Below are positions 6,904 through 16,394 of a stretch of DNA of 64,000 nucleotides, one piece after another. The position numbers were made by a program, and so were the translations under genes. Position 1 is the stretch's first letter, and each line of letters opens with the position of its first letter. The notes beneath the pieces were generated by a model. The model ran no database searches, was not told the origin of the DNA, and was given only the letters and a program-made list of their open reading frames with translations. Source of the stretch: Geojedonia sp051814705 (lineage in GTDB: Bacteria > Bacteroidota > Bacteroidia > Flavobacteriales > Flavobacteriaceae); assembly GCA_051814705.1 (NCBI GenBank), contig JBPWQW010000002.1, positions 1 through 64,000 of the forward strand. The letters run 5' to 3'.

Positions 6904-8801
6904 GTGTACTTTATTTTATAGGTGTTTGCTGTGGTAATTTCAATAATGTCATGTTCGATTAAGGTTTTTAAAATCTCTAATATAACTGCTTCCTTATAGT
7001 TGAGTTGCGATACTAAGTTGCGCGATGACAAGGGTTGTTTTTCTAGGGCTAAAATAATACTGTTTTGTACAACTTTAGCACTATATTTCCGATTTGGCTT
7101 TTTTGATAAACATACTGAACATATTCCGCAGTTTTCATGATGTTCTTCTCCAAAATACTTTAAAAGCTGAATGTTTTTACAAATAGTATCGTTGGAAACA
7201 TATTCTAAAACGGCCTGAATCTGTTCTGATTTAAGCTGGAATTGTTGCTCTACGGTTTTTCCTATCCTATTAATGGTTTTATCATCCTCACGGGGCTGTA
7301 AAAAGGTGATTTCTGAATCGGTATCTGAAAACTGAAACTCAACAATACCATCTTTTTTTAATTGAATTAAAGTGGCAATCACATGGTCTTCTGTTACCGA
7401 TGCTTTGTTGGCAATGGTGCTCAAATCAATTTTTAAAAGATGTTCAAAGATGCCTCCATAAGTCCGTAAAACCGATTTAATGAAAATCTCTAAATTTGGA
7501 TGCCGTTCTACATAATTAAACAATGCCTCATTGCTCACTATAAATTGCAATTGTGTTTGATATTTAAATTGCTGTGACAATTTTAAAATACTGGTCCTGT
7601 CTAAAATTTGTAAGGTATTGTAGACTAAAATGGTCTTAAAACTATAAGTGCTGCAAAAACTGTTAAAATTAAATTGGTAGGTCGTGAGCTCGCCTTCACC
7701 ATAAGAAATTTGAAAATAATTACACAGTTTTCTATATACCGTTTTAATAAAATCCAAAGAGGGCAAGGTGTTTAAAAACTGATTTTTTAAACTTCCCGAA
7801 TCGCCTTCGTTTTTTAAGATAACAGCATAAGCCTTTTCATTATTTCTGCCCGCTCTCCCCGTTTCTTGGTAGTAGCTTTCAATGCTTTCGGGGAGGTTGA
7901 TGTGGATAATGGTCTTAACATCGGGTTTGTCAATTCCCATCCCGAAAGCGGTTGTGGCAACCATAACTTGCTTCTGGTTATTTAACCATAATTGTAAGCG
8001 TTCTTGCTTTTTTTTGGTGTGAATTCCTCCATGAAAAAACGTGCTTGAAAATCCTTTACTTTCCAGATATGCACTCATTTCAACCGATGCTTTTCTGTTT
8101 CTTACATAAATAATGGATGAGCCTTGATGTTTTTTAAGAATCTGTTCCACCTTATAATTTTTGTCTTCAGCTTGCAAAACTTGATAGGCAATATTGGGCC
8201 TGTTAAACGAGGCTTTAAATACTTTTGGAGCTATAAAATCCAACTCTGAAAGAATGTCGTCAACAACCTCGTTTTTAGCTGTTGCCGTAAGTGCTATGCA
8301 ATTTACATGAGGATGTAATTGTCTTAAAAGACCAATGTTTTTATATGCAGGCCTAAAATCGTTTCCCCATTGCGAAATACAGTGAGCTTCGTCAACAGCA
8401 ATCAGGTTTACTGGCATGTTATGGATACGTTGCTGTACCAAATCCTGTTGTAAGCGTTCTGGAGATAAGTATAAAAATTTATAGTTTCCGTAAATGCAGT
8501 TATCCAAAAGAGTATCCAATTCAGAATACTTGATACCACTGGTTATGGCCATGGCCTTAATACCTTTTTGGTTTAAGCTGTTTACCTGGTCCTTCATTAA
8601 GGCAACCAAAGGAGAAATCACAATGCAAATCCCCTCTTTAATTAATGCAGGAATTTGAAAGCACACCGATTTTCCTCCGCCCGTAGGCAATAATGCAAAA
8701 GTATCTTCATTATTTAAAACTGCATGGATGATGTCTTCCTGTAAAGGTTTGAAGGAAGTGTGTTTCCAATAGCGATCCAGCATGTCAAGAGGATGTGACA
8801 T
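6900..8801 (-). CDS. recQ: RecQ family ATP-dependent DNA helicase
   Basis: A 633-residue SF2 helicase acting in recombination and repair of stalled forks. Walker A LPTGGGKS at 38-45, DEAH box at 137-140, the RecQ loop FNRPNIAYQV, and helicase C-terminal motifs VATTAFGMGIDKPDV and QETGRAGR are all present. The zinc site is Cys541, Cys558, Cys561 and Cys564. A winged-helix part follows; no HRDC domain is evident, as in many flavobacterial RecQ proteins that are shorter than the E. coli enzyme's domain set. It is coupled to fmt downstream (four-base overlap) and lies two bases after the P-loop ATPase gene, forming a three-gene operon. Confidence 0.93.
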   Translation of the reverse strand: MSHPLDMLDRYWKHTSFKPLQEDIIHAVLNNEDTFALLPTGGGKSVCFQIPALIKEGICIVISPLVALMKDQVNSLNQKGIKAMAITSGIKYSELDTLLDNCIYGNYKFLYLSPERLQQDLVQQRIHNMPVNLIAVDEAHCISQWGNDFRPAYKNIGLLRQLHPHVNCIALTATAKNEVVDDILSELDFIAPKVFKASFNRPNIAYQVLQAEDKNYKVEQILKKHQGSSIIYVRNRKASVEMSAYLESKGFSSTFFHGGIHTKKKQERLQLWLNNQKQVMVATTAFGMGIDKPDVKTIIHINLPESIESYYQETGRAGRNNEKAYAVILKNEGDSGSLKNQFLNTLPSLDFIKTVYRKLCNYFQISYGEGELTTYQFNFNSFCSTYSFKTILVYNTLQILDRTSILKLSQQFKYQTQLQFIVSNEALFNYVERHPNLEIFIKSVLRTYGGIFEHLLKIDLSTIANKASVTEDHVIATLIQLKKDGIVEFQFSDTDSEITFLQPREDDKTINRIGKTVEQQFQLKSEQIQAVLEYVSNDTICKNIQLLKYFGEEHHENCGICSVCLSKKPNRKYSAKVVQNSIILALEKQPLSSRNLVSQLNYKEAVILEILKTLIEHDIIEITTANTYKIKYT

Positions 8802-8803
8802 CT

Positions 8804-9343
8804 TTACAAATTTAGAACTTCTAAAATAAAGTCAGTGCGAGTTTCAATAGTTCCAAAGGGCACATCAATCAGTTGATAGCCAAAACGTTTATAGGTATGC
8901 AATAAAAACTCATGGATATCTATAGCTTGTTCAAAATTTTCGTAACGTTCATTATCACTTTCAAATATGTCCTGCCAAGGAGACAAAACAAACACCTGAT
9001 CATATACGTTGGCTTTACAGGTTTCATTAAAAAAAGCGGGATAATCGGTGTTGATATAATCCATATAAGCTAAAACATCGGGTAAGCCCCTGTCAAAAAA
9101 CACATGACTGGCAGTACTGTTTTTGGCTTCATTAAATTGCTCCAACCTACCGTTTAACAGCAAGCGGCTAAATAATAGAGGGTCGGTTATAAATAATTGT
9201 TCGATTCCATTTTGTCTAGCTTCCAAGGTAACTTGGCGTGAGATTTCTTCGCAACAAGCATGAGCACGATGTTTTAGTTCGTTGATAATAGAAGATTTTC
9301 CAGTGCCAGGACCTCCCGTGATGACAATTTTTTTTGCGTTCAA
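8804..9343 (-). CDS. P-loop ATPase of the AAA_28 type (NadR-kinase-like)
   Basis: A 179-residue small NTPase. Walker A is GGPGTGKSS at 10-18; FFDRGLPDVLAYMDY near 80 fits the Walker B/lid region of the AAA_28 family, which resembles the kinase domain of NadR and thymidylate kinases. The substrate is unknown. The start codon is a TTG at 9343: the P-loop must lie near the N-terminus, an in-frame stop lies five codons upstream of it, and no ATG intervenes. It is the first gene of the operon with recQ and fmt, two bases before recQ. Confidence 0.75.
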   Translation of the reverse strand: MNAKKIVITGGPGTGKSSIINELKHRAHACCEEISRQVTLEARQNGIEQLFITDPLLFSRLLLNGRLEQFNEAKNSTASHVFFDRGLPDVLAYMDYINTDYPAFFNETCKANVYDQVFVLSPWQDIFESDNERYENFEQAIDIHEFLLHTYKRFGYQLIDVPFGTIETRTDFILEVLNL

Positions 9344-9408
9344 ATGGGCAAGATTTTAGCTGTAAAATTCGGAATTAAATTCTTTAATAAAAAATGTAAA
9401 GGAAAATG

Positions 9409-9416
9409 TATCTTTG
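9409..9416 (+). promoter_or_regulatory. Bacteroidota -7 element (TATCTTTG) for the DUF493 gene
   Basis: TATCTTTG matches TAnnTTTG exactly and lies 17 bases before the ATG at 9434, giving a very short leader. No clear TTG -33 element is seen in the AT-rich stretch upstream. Confidence 0.5.
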
Positions 9417-9433
9417 CAGTTGAAAAATAGCTT

Positions 9434-9727
9434 ATGAGTTTACAACAAAATCCTGATGAGTTCTATAAAAAGTTAAAAGAACAATTATACGAAACTTCAA
9501 GTTGGCCATCGGACTATCTTTATAAATTTATTGTGCCTACAAGTGTTGAAAAAATAAAAATAATTGAAAATCTATTTAACAACCTCGGAGCAGTTATTAA
9601 CACCAAAGAATCAAAAAACAAAACGTACACCAGTGTTTCCATCCATGTTCAAATGTCGGATCCTGATGCCGTTATTTTAAAATACAAAGAAGTTGCTGAA
9701 CACGTTGAAGGCGTAATTTCTTTATAA
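9434..9727 (+). CDS. DUF493 (YbeD-type) family protein
   Basis: A 97-residue ferredoxin-like ACT-type small protein of the DUF493 family. The sequence has FYKKLKEQLYETSSWPSDYLYKFIVP, then KIKIIENLF and SIHVQMSDPDAVILKYKEV, the usual layout. YbeD of E. coli was found near lipoate genes but the family has no firm biochemical function. It is the first gene of a plus-strand run leading to DUF4290 and murA; the 86-base gap to the next gene may contain a second promoter. Confidence 0.85.
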   Translation: MSLQQNPDEFYKKLKEQLYETSSWPSDYLYKFIVPTSVEKIKIIENLFNNLGAVINTKESKNKTYTSVSIHVQMSDPDAVILKYKEVAEHVEGVISL

Positions 9728-9813
9728 AACTAAACGACACTAACTATTTTTTTGTATTTTGCACACTTGCAGAATACCTTCATGCATTCATTATAAATAC
9801 CACACAACGTTAC

Positions 9814-10476
9814 ATGTTAATAGACGATTTAGAATACAATACAGAGCGGGAACATTTAATTATTCCTGAATATGGCAGACATATGCAAAAGATGATCAAT
9901 TACGCCAAAGAGCTGCCAACCCGGGAAGAACGAGATAAAGTTTCAAAAGCCATTATTTCTGTGATGGGTAATCTTCAGCCACATTTACGCGACGTACCCG
10001 ATTTTCAGCATAAGCTTTGGGATCAGTTATTTATCATGTCCGATTTTGGACTTGATGTCGAATCTCCTTATCCAAAACCTTCACGAGAAGAAATGCAATC
10101 GCATCCTGAGCCACTAAAATACCCACAAAACTTTCCCAAATACAGGTTTTATGGCAATAATATTAAAACTATGATTGATGTGGCCAACACTTGGGAAGAA
10201 GGTGATTTAAAAGAAGCTTTGATTTTTACCATTGCCAACCACATGAAAAAGTGTTTTTTAAATTGGAATAAAGATACCGTGGAAGATGACGTGATTTTCA
10301 AACACCTGCGTGAACTTTCTGGCGGAAAAATTGATCTCAAAGGAAATGAAGAGGATTTAACCGATGCGACAAGTTTAATGCGCACCAAGAAAAAATTCAC
10401 TTCTGGTAGCAATACCGCTAAAAAAGCCTACCACAAAAAAAGTAATAATACCAACCGTAACCGAAAACGCTACTAA
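9814..10476 (+). CDS. DUF4290 domain protein
   Basis: A 220-residue protein restricted to Bacteroidota. The domain spans about residues 5-180 (LEYNTEREHLIIPEYGRHMQ at the start, PRPKYRFYGNNIK-like centre, KCFLNWNKDTV later) and is mostly helical. The last 40 residues are Lys/Asn/Thr-rich and probably disordered, which suggests nucleic acid contact. No function is established. It lies eight bases upstream of murA, an adjacency I recall as common in the phylum, so a link to cell-envelope synthesis or its control is possible but unproven. Confidence 0.85.
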   Translation: MLIDDLEYNTEREHLIIPEYGRHMQKMINYAKELPTREERDKVSKAIISVMGNLQPHLRDVPDFQHKLWDQLFIMSDFGLDVESPYPKPSREEMQSHPEPLKYPQNFPKYRFYGNNIKTMIDVANTWEEGDLKEALIFTIANHMKKCFLNWNKDTVEDDVIFKHLRELSGGKIDLKGNEEDLTDATSLMRTKKKFTSGSNTAKKAYHKKSNNTNRNRKRY

Positions 10477-10484
10477 ATCACTTC

Positions 10485-11792
10485 ATGGCTACATTTATTA
10501 TTGAAGGCGGTCACAAGCTCAAAGGTAAGATACAACCTCAAGGCGCAAAAAACGAAGCATTACAAATTTTATGTGCCGTTTTATTAACTCCTGAAGAAGT
10601 CAGCATTCATAACATTCCAGATATTGTTGATGTCAATAAACTCATAGCATTACTCAAGAAATTAGGCGTTAAAATCCAAAATATAGGCAATGGTTCATAC
10701 ACCTTTAAAGCCGATGAGATTAATTTAAAATACCTAGAGTCTCCTGAATTTAAAGTAGATGGTAGAGGCTTACGAGGTTCTATTATGATTGTTGGTCCAC
10801 TGTTGGCCCGCTTTGGAAGGGGTTATATCCCAAAACCTGGAGGTGATAAAATTGGACGCCGCCGATTGGATACCCATTTTGAAGGGCTGATAAAATTAGG
10901 AGCTAAATTTAGATATAGCAAAGAAGAACAGTTTTATGGTGTAGAAGCCGAAAAACTTAGAGGGACTTATATGCTTCTTGAAGAAGCCTCGGTGACCGGA
11001 ACCGCAAATATTGTTATGGCTGCTGTATTGGCGGAAGGTACTACAACTATTTACAATGCCGCTTGCGAACCCTATTTACAGCAATTGTGTAAAATGCTGA
11101 ATAGGATGGGCGCCAAAATCACAGGTGTTGGATCTAATATGTTAGTTATTGAAGGGGTTGAAAGCCTTGGAGGTACCACACATACCATGTTGCCCGATAT
11201 GGTTGAGATTGGAAGTTGGATTGGCCTAGCCGCCATGACCAAAAGCGAACTCACCATCACCAATGTTAGTTGGGACGATTTGGGTATTATCCCAACCGTT
11301 TTCAGAAAATTGGGCATTACCGTTGAACGCCGGGGAGATGACATCTATATTCCTGCTCATACCAATGGCTTTGAAATACAAAATTTTATTGACGGCTCAA
11401 TCTTGACCATTGCCGATGCGCCTTGGCCTGGGTTTACACCCGATTTGTTGAGTGTTATTTTGGTGGTTGCTACACAAGCCAAAGGCAGTGTGTTGATTCA
11501 TCAAAAAATGTTTGAAAGTCGTCTATTTTTTGTGGATAAATTGATTGATATGGGTGCAAAAATTATTTTATGCGACCCACATCGCGCTACGGTAATTGGT
11601 CTTGATTATAAATCGACCTTAAAGGCGACAACAATGTCTACTCCAGATATTAGGGCAGGGGTCTCCTTATTGATCGCAGCACTTTCTGCAAAAGGAACCT
11701 CGACCATTCACAACATTGAACAAATAGATAGAGGTTATGAGCGTATCGATGAGCGTTTAAGAGCTATAGGTGCTAAAATAGAGCGGGTTTAA
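10485..11792 (+). CDS. murA: UDP-N-acetylglucosamine 1-carboxyvinyltransferase
   Basis: A 435-residue MurA, which transfers enolpyruvate from PEP to UDP-GlcNAc, the first committed step of peptidoglycan synthesis in the cytoplasm. Motifs include the N-terminal KNEALQILCAVLLTPEEV, RGLRGSIMIVGPLLARFG, SVTGTANIVMAAV and the C-terminal DIRAGVSLLIAALSAKG with its catalytic Arg. The loop residue that is Cys115 in E. coli is Asp121 here (PGGDKIGRRRLD; codon GAT at 10845-10847). Cys-to-Asp is a known natural change that keeps activity but removes the fosfomycin target. It probably shares a transcript with the DUF4290 gene eight bases upstream. Confidence 0.95.
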   Translation: MATFIIEGGHKLKGKIQPQGAKNEALQILCAVLLTPEEVSIHNIPDIVDVNKLIALLKKLGVKIQNIGNGSYTFKADEINLKYLESPEFKVDGRGLRGSIMIVGPLLARFGRGYIPKPGGDKIGRRRLDTHFEGLIKLGAKFRYSKEEQFYGVEAEKLRGTYMLLEEASVTGTANIVMAAVLAEGTTTIYNAACEPYLQQLCKMLNRMGAKITGVGSNMLVIEGVESLGGTTHTMLPDMVEIGSWIGLAAMTKSELTITNVSWDDLGIIPTVFRKLGITVERRGDDIYIPAHTNGFEIQNFIDGSILTIADAPWPGFTPDLLSVILVVATQAKGSVLIHQKMFESRLFFVDKLIDMGAKIILCDPHRATVIGLDYKSTLKATTMSTPDIRAGVSLLIAALSAKGTSTIHNIEQIDRGYERIDERLRAIGAKIERV

Positions 11793-11823
11793 AAGTTAGG
11801 TTAATTGACCTAAAAAGCTAAAA

Positions 11824-12720
11824 TCACTCCTTTTTTAAATCTGAAAGTAAAACATCCCTAAAATATTGACGCCCAATCCAAATATTGTGTTCATCATTCC
11901 AAGTACTATCGTGAAAATAATCGGATAGTCCTGAAGCTGTAGCCCCCCAAGTACCAGCACAGACCAAAAAAGCATCGTCATCCATATTTTTTTCTTTTAA
12001 ATTGGTAGCATACTCTTCATACATTCTTACAGATGGAATGTTCAACCCAGCCGCAACCTTTTGTATAATGAATGAAGAATGAATATGATCGGAGTGATCT
12101 TTTGGGTTTCTTTTGGAATCGGTATCTGCAATATTAAAAACGACTTGATCGGAAGTTGTGGTTTCCATGGCCACCAAACTGGTAATGGTTGTGGTTATAT
12201 CTTCTAAAGAATGATAGGTTGTACTGTTATCAATAGCTGAAATAGAGGTTACAGAACCTTCATAAAATTTTTGAACACTTGCATGATTATGGATAGGAAA
12301 ACCTTCTCCACTATAATTACCATCTGGTAATCTTAAAAAATAGGCAGCGGCGTTGTTATAGCTATAACGTAAAATGAGATGACCATTAATTAAAACCTGG
12401 GTCTTGTTCATTTCAGCGCCTTGTTTTAAGTCAGTATTGATGGCATTGCATAAAAACCGAATCGCTCTTAAACTACCTTCTTCTCGTGCCAAATAATAAC
12501 TGGTATTTCCAGTAGCATGTCCAGCATCTCCTGCAGTGATATGTAAAAAAATAACCTTGTTGTCTGCTTGTTGCAAATCGTAATAAGCATTGGGATTCAT
12601 AAACAAGGGCCAGTCATCGGGATGTGCCGACACATAAACTTGGGTGTTTTGGGCGTAGAAGGGAACTAAGCTGCCAATAAATAAGGCAATACAGGCAATA
12701 GATTTGAAAGGGATGCTCAC
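11824..12720 (-). CDS. Secreted PIG-L (LmbE-like) family deacetylase
   Basis: A 298-residue protein with a signal peptide (cut after FYAQ, about residue 24). The PIG-L zinc motif AHPDD occurs at 32-36 and a second His-rich motif DHSDHIHSS lies near residue 205. Family members are zinc-dependent N-deacetylases acting on GlcNAc-containing substrates such as GlcNAc-PI, mycothiol or bacillithiol precursors; the exported form here probably acts on an extracellular or periplasmic substrate not determined. It is convergent with murA and a single-gene unit. It is one of four PIG-L proteins in this window. Confidence 0.82.
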   Translation of the reverse strand: MSIPFKSIACIALFIGSLVPFYAQNTQVYVSAHPDDWPLFMNPNAYYDLQQADNKVIFLHITAGDAGHATGNTSYYLAREEGSLRAIRFLCNAINTDLKQGAEMNKTQVLINGHLILRYSYNNAAAYFLRLPDGNYSGEGFPIHNHASVQKFYEGSVTSISAIDNSTTYHSLEDITTTITSLVAMETTTSDQVVFNIADTDSKRNPKDHSDHIHSSFIIQKVAAGLNIPSVRMYEEYATNLKEKNMDDDAFLVCAGTWGATASGLSDYFHDSTWNDEHNIWIGRQYFRDVLLSDLKKE

Positions 12721-12832
12721 AGTTGGGAAGTTTAATTTTTAAAAATACGAATTTAATTGATTTACCATATGTAATTTGAATCGTTTTGCGTTTGGTTAGG
12801 GCTAAAAAAGTCTGGTTTAGCCCAGGTTATGA

Positions 12833-13375
12833 TTAGCTGTCGTTTTTTTGATTCGCATGCTCCAAAATTTCTTTATCCTCTCTAAAAATATTTAAAACCC
12901 ATTCTGGTGGATTCGTTATTTCGGTAGCACCAATTTCTTTCATAATGTCAACAAGGGCTGTAGGAACATCCCTTTTCCAAATAAGAGCTCTAGTAATTCC
13001 GATGGCTTTGACTTCATTATCTTGTTCAAAATAATGAACATTATAAATCCATTTATCATCCGTTCCCACACTTTCTAATATCAGGTCAAATTTTGACCAA
13101 ATCTTTAAAGGTTTCCTATAAATGATCTTTTGAGAACCCAGTGTTGGCGCAAGCCCTCTTTTTACCACAGCTTTAAATATTTTTGATCTTGCAATTAACT
13201 CCCATCTAATAAAGTCCATATAAATAGGATATTTTGCAGCTGTCATGACTCGTAACCCATCACAATCAAATGGACCGACCCTGAAAGTTCTTCGTATGGT
13301 CTGATCATAACTTACTTCACTTTGAAAATTTCTTAAAATCAATATTTTTAAAATGGTATACCAGTAATATATCAT
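12833..13375 (-). CDS. Hotdog-fold thioesterase family protein (THEM6-like)
   Basis: A 180-residue protein. A short hydrophobic N-terminus (IYYWYTILKILIL) precedes a 4HBT_2-type hotdog domain with RVGPFDCDGLRVMTAAKYPIYMD, in which the Asp of the usual HMNNAxYL region is shifted, and KIIYRKPLKIWSKFDLILES. Relatives include THEM6 and acyl-ACP/acyl-CoA thioesterases. Catalytic identity is uncertain. The N-terminal hydrophobic stretch may be a membrane anchor as in THEM6; alternatively translation may start at the internal Met before TAAKYP, which would cut the fold, so I keep the longer start. Confidence 0.65.
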   Translation of the reverse strand: MIYYWYTILKILILRNFQSEVSYDQTIRRTFRVGPFDCDGLRVMTAAKYPIYMDFIRWELIARSKIFKAVVKRGLAPTLGSQKIIYRKPLKIWSKFDLILESVGTDDKWIYNVHYFEQDNEVKAIGITRALIWKRDVPTALVDIMKEIGATEITNPPEWVLNIFREDKEILEHANQKNDS

Positions 13376-13509
13376 GCCTATTTTTTTAACCTTTAAAGGA
13401 AAATGATTTTATTATCATTAATACTCAAGTTTTATTTTTTCCAACAATTGTAATAGGTAGTTCTAATTATTTTATAAGTGAATCGGTAAATCCATTTACT
13501 TTAAACACC

Positions 13510-14952
13510 TCAATTTCCTTTATTGTTAATCGGTGGTGGGCCTTCAGGAATCATCGCTTCATATATTTCGTCACCTTTGCGTTCTTTGTATTCGGCCTTT
13601 ACTTTGACGATCAAATTAGGTTGTTCAAACAAATCTGCCATAGTCATCGCCATAGCTTTGGACGCATAAATCATGCCTTTATGGCCTATGCTCATTCCGC
13701 CACAGGCTACCACTGCCCACGAATGCCATGGTGTGTCTTTAGGTGCTGTAGTCACGCTTAAATTAATATTGGGTACATTCCAGCTCACATCCCCAACGTC
13801 GGTGGAGCCACCTCCTGGATTTTCCAAAGTTTCTTTAAGAGGTTTTATGTTACTGTCAAAACCAACCTGTGGTTTCCCAGTAGATTCCTGTATTTTTTTA
13901 CCAAAAGCAATCTCATCCTCAGTATAAATAATGGGACCCAGCAACTCCAAATTGGACTGCATGATTTTTCCGCCTTCTCTATTTACTAAAGTTTCATAAA
14001 TCCCTGATATCAAGGAGAATTTATAATCAACATTTGCCATAATTGCAGCACCTTCAGCCATTTTTTTAACTTGCTCATAAACGGGTAACATGCCATTCCT
14101 TTTGCTATCCCTTATCCGTACCCAAATACGGGCATAATCGGGTACCACGTTGACCACTTTGCCTGCGTCTTGAATGTCATAATGCATCCTTACCGTTGGT
14201 TTTACATGTTCCCTGTAATAGTTAATCCCTGTAGCATAAAGTTCCAAAGCATCAGAAGCCGAACGTCCGTTCCAAGGATCCATGGAGGCATGGGCCGCTT
14301 GACCATAAAATTCGATTTTAAAATCTACCATGGCTAAGGTACTTTGCACATCGGCAACGATATCTGCAGCTGGGTGCCAACTGATGTTGACGTCGACATC
14401 ATCCCATAAACCAGCTTTTACCATCCAGATTTTACCAAAATACTTTTCCTCGCTAGGCGTTCCAAAAAACTTTACCGTTCCTTTAAAAATGCCATTTTCA
14501 ATTTGCTCCTTAATGGCCACAGCGGCTCCCAAACTGGCTGCGCCAAATAGGTTATGGCCACAGCCGTGACCGGGATTGCCTTCGGCGATGGGGTTCTTGG
14601 TGGGTTCGATTTTTTGAGAAAGACCAGGAAGCGCATCATACTCGCCCAGCACACTAATTACTGGCCTCCCAGAACCATAGGTAGCTACAAAAGCGGTAGG
14701 TTCGCCAGCAACACCCCGTTCAACTTTAAAGCCTTGGGCTTCGGCATAATCGGCCAAAATTTTTGAAGATTGATTTTCTTCAAAAGCGGTTTCGGCCAAT
14801 TCCCAAATTTCATCACTGATTTGGATAAGATTAGCTTTATGCTTTTCTACGGAAGCTATGATGGCTTTTTTAGTAGTATTGAGTTTGGTTTGAGAGAAGG
14901 AAAGCCCCATTGTAAACAGAGCAAAGACTAATAGCATGGTTTTGGTTGTCAT
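13510..14952 (-). CDS. Secreted M20-family amidohydrolase (AbgB-like)
   Basis: A 480-residue M20 metallohydrolase with a signal peptide (MTTKTMLLVFALFTMGLSFS). Metal-binding stretches include NPGHGCGHNLFG at about 127-138, GTPSEEKYFG near 165, and DIVADVQSTLAM following HPA. The C-terminal part GGGSTDVGDVSWNVP and ACGGMSIGHKGM is typical of the p-aminobenzoyl-glutamate hydrolase/aminoacylase branch. It probably hydrolyses an N-acyl or peptide bond in the periplasm; substrate unknown. It stands alone, 152 bases from the desaturase gene. Confidence 0.85.
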   Translation of the reverse strand: MTTKTMLLVFALFTMGLSFSQTKLNTTKKAIIASVEKHKANLIQISDEIWELAETAFEENQSSKILADYAEAQGFKVERGVAGEPTAFVATYGSGRPVISVLGEYDALPGLSQKIEPTKNPIAEGNPGHGCGHNLFGAASLGAAVAIKEQIENGIFKGTVKFFGTPSEEKYFGKIWMVKAGLWDDVDVNISWHPAADIVADVQSTLAMVDFKIEFYGQAAHASMDPWNGRSASDALELYATGINYYREHVKPTVRMHYDIQDAGKVVNVVPDYARIWVRIRDSKRNGMLPVYEQVKKMAEGAAIMANVDYKFSLISGIYETLVNREGGKIMQSNLELLGPIIYTEDEIAFGKKIQESTGKPQVGFDSNIKPLKETLENPGGGSTDVGDVSWNVPNINLSVTTAPKDTPWHSWAVVACGGMSIGHKGMIYASKAMAMTMADLFEQPNLIVKVKAEYKERKGDEIYEAMIPEGPPPINNKGN

Positions 14953-15105
14953 CAGTTTTGTATTTAATTTGCTTAAAGATAAGATTTTAATTACAAAATT
15001 TTAATGGCAATCTAAAGGTTATGACATGGTAAGCCTAACCCATTATAGTCCGTTGAATAAAGTTAAATAAAAATGAATACTACCTATTTCGTTGAGGTGA
15101 TTAGC

Positions 15106-16158
15106 TTAATTATATGCAGCGATTTGTGGCATATTCCCTAATTTTCGCAGCATTTTAGCATGAGCCCATATAGCAGAAAAAAAGGTTTTGTTGGAATGGT
15201 AAGGCATGCCGTATTCTTCGGCCGTATGGATTACAATTTTAGATAATGCTTTGTAATGAATATGGCAAACTCCTGGCAACAAATGGTGTTCAATTTGATA
15301 ATTTAGGCCTCCAATTAGCCAAGAAAAAAAAGGGCTTCTTGGTGAATAATTACAGGTAGTTGCAAATTGATGTGTATACCAATCCCCAGCAATAAGCCCG
15401 TTTTTATCAGGTAGTGGAAACTCAACACTTGGCATAATATGGGAAATCTGAAAAACAATACTTATAAAGAGGCCCGTTACAAAATGCATACTTAAAAAGG
15501 CCAATACGATAATCCACCATGGTAATGACACCATGATAAGAGGTATTATTAGGGCATACGAATAGTATACTAATTTCCACCCTATCATACTCAATAGAGC
15601 ATTTCTGAATTCATTTTTTTGGTCTAAAAAGCCCATGTTATGATAGCGGTTTAACCTGACAAAATCTTTGGTAGTTACCCATGAAATGGTAGCTAAACAA
15701 TAAAAAAACCAAATATATAGATGTTGATATTGGTGCGACCAATATTTTTTGGCATGAGGTGAAAAGCGTAAAAAAAAGGGTGCATTAATATCGTCATCAG
15801 AATGTTCAATATTGGTAAAGGTATGATGGAGTATATTGTGCTGTATTTTCCAAACTGTCGCATTGGCTCCAATGAGATTAAAAGTGTAGCCCATTAGTGT
15901 ATTGATCTTTCGATTATTGGAGTAAGATCCATGAATGGCGTCGTGCATTATACCCATACCTATTCCGGCCATTCCCAATCCACTTAAGATATACATCATA
16001 AAAAGAAGCCAAGGACTCGAAATGATTCCAATATTTATAATAATTAATGGAACAAAAAAAACAGAAAGCATTAATATGGTTTTGCCTATCATACTGTTAT
16101 TGGCATTTTTGCTCATAGCATGGGTTTTAAAATAGGTGTTAACCCGTTTTCTTAACAC
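15106..16158 (-). CDS. Membrane fatty acid desaturase (acyl-CoA/acyl-lipid type)
   Basis: A 350-residue (from the GTG at 16158) di-iron membrane desaturase. Three histidine boxes are visible: HDAIH at 72-76, HNILHH at 107-112 and QIEHH at 288-292, the last with the Gln typical of front-end or linoleoyl-type desaturases. Four or more membrane segments separate them. The coding frame continues upstream of the GTG for 18 codons (to the stop at 16213-16215), reading IHPKFSKATGTEFSKV, which looks like a normal desaturase N-terminus, but there is no ATG, GTG or TTG in that stretch, only ATT, ATC and ATA at 16209-16201. The true start is therefore uncertain. Its neighbour upstream is a fatty-acid-modifying methyltransferase. 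Confidence 0.85.
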   Translation of the reverse strand: MLRKRVNTYFKTHAMSKNANNSMIGKTILMLSVFFVPLIIINIGIISSPWLLFMMYILSGLGMAGIGMGIMHDAIHGSYSNNRKINTLMGYTFNLIGANATVWKIQHNILHHTFTNIEHSDDDINAPFFLRFSPHAKKYWSHQYQHLYIWFFYCLATISWVTTKDFVRLNRYHNMGFLDQKNEFRNALLSMIGWKLVYYSYALIIPLIMVSLPWWIIVLAFLSMHFVTGLFISIVFQISHIMPSVEFPLPDKNGLIAGDWYTHQFATTCNYSPRSPFFSWLIGGLNYQIEHHLLPGVCHIHYKALSKIVIHTAEEYGMPYHSNKTFFSAIWAHAKMLRKLGNMPQIAAYN

Positions 16159-16394
16159 TTTTGAAAATTCAGTGCCAGTTGCTTTGGAAAATTTTGGATG
16201 TATGATAATACTTTACTTTTTGTTATTGTCAAAAAATTAATTATTCCAGTTTTTGATCAATAAGGAATGTGGTGCACAATTGCGATTAATTTACTTTGAA
16301 GAGCGAAAATTTAATTAAAACTGGTATAGATTAATAAAAAGAAAGCTATCTAGCTACATAACGTCGTAAAGATAGGATAAATTGTTAGCTTGAA

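Noticed and set aside
11796..11813. A 6-bp hairpin (TTAGGT/ACCTAA) between murA and the convergent PIG-L gene
   Set aside because: Short stem, and there is no T-run on either strand, so it is not convincing as a terminator.
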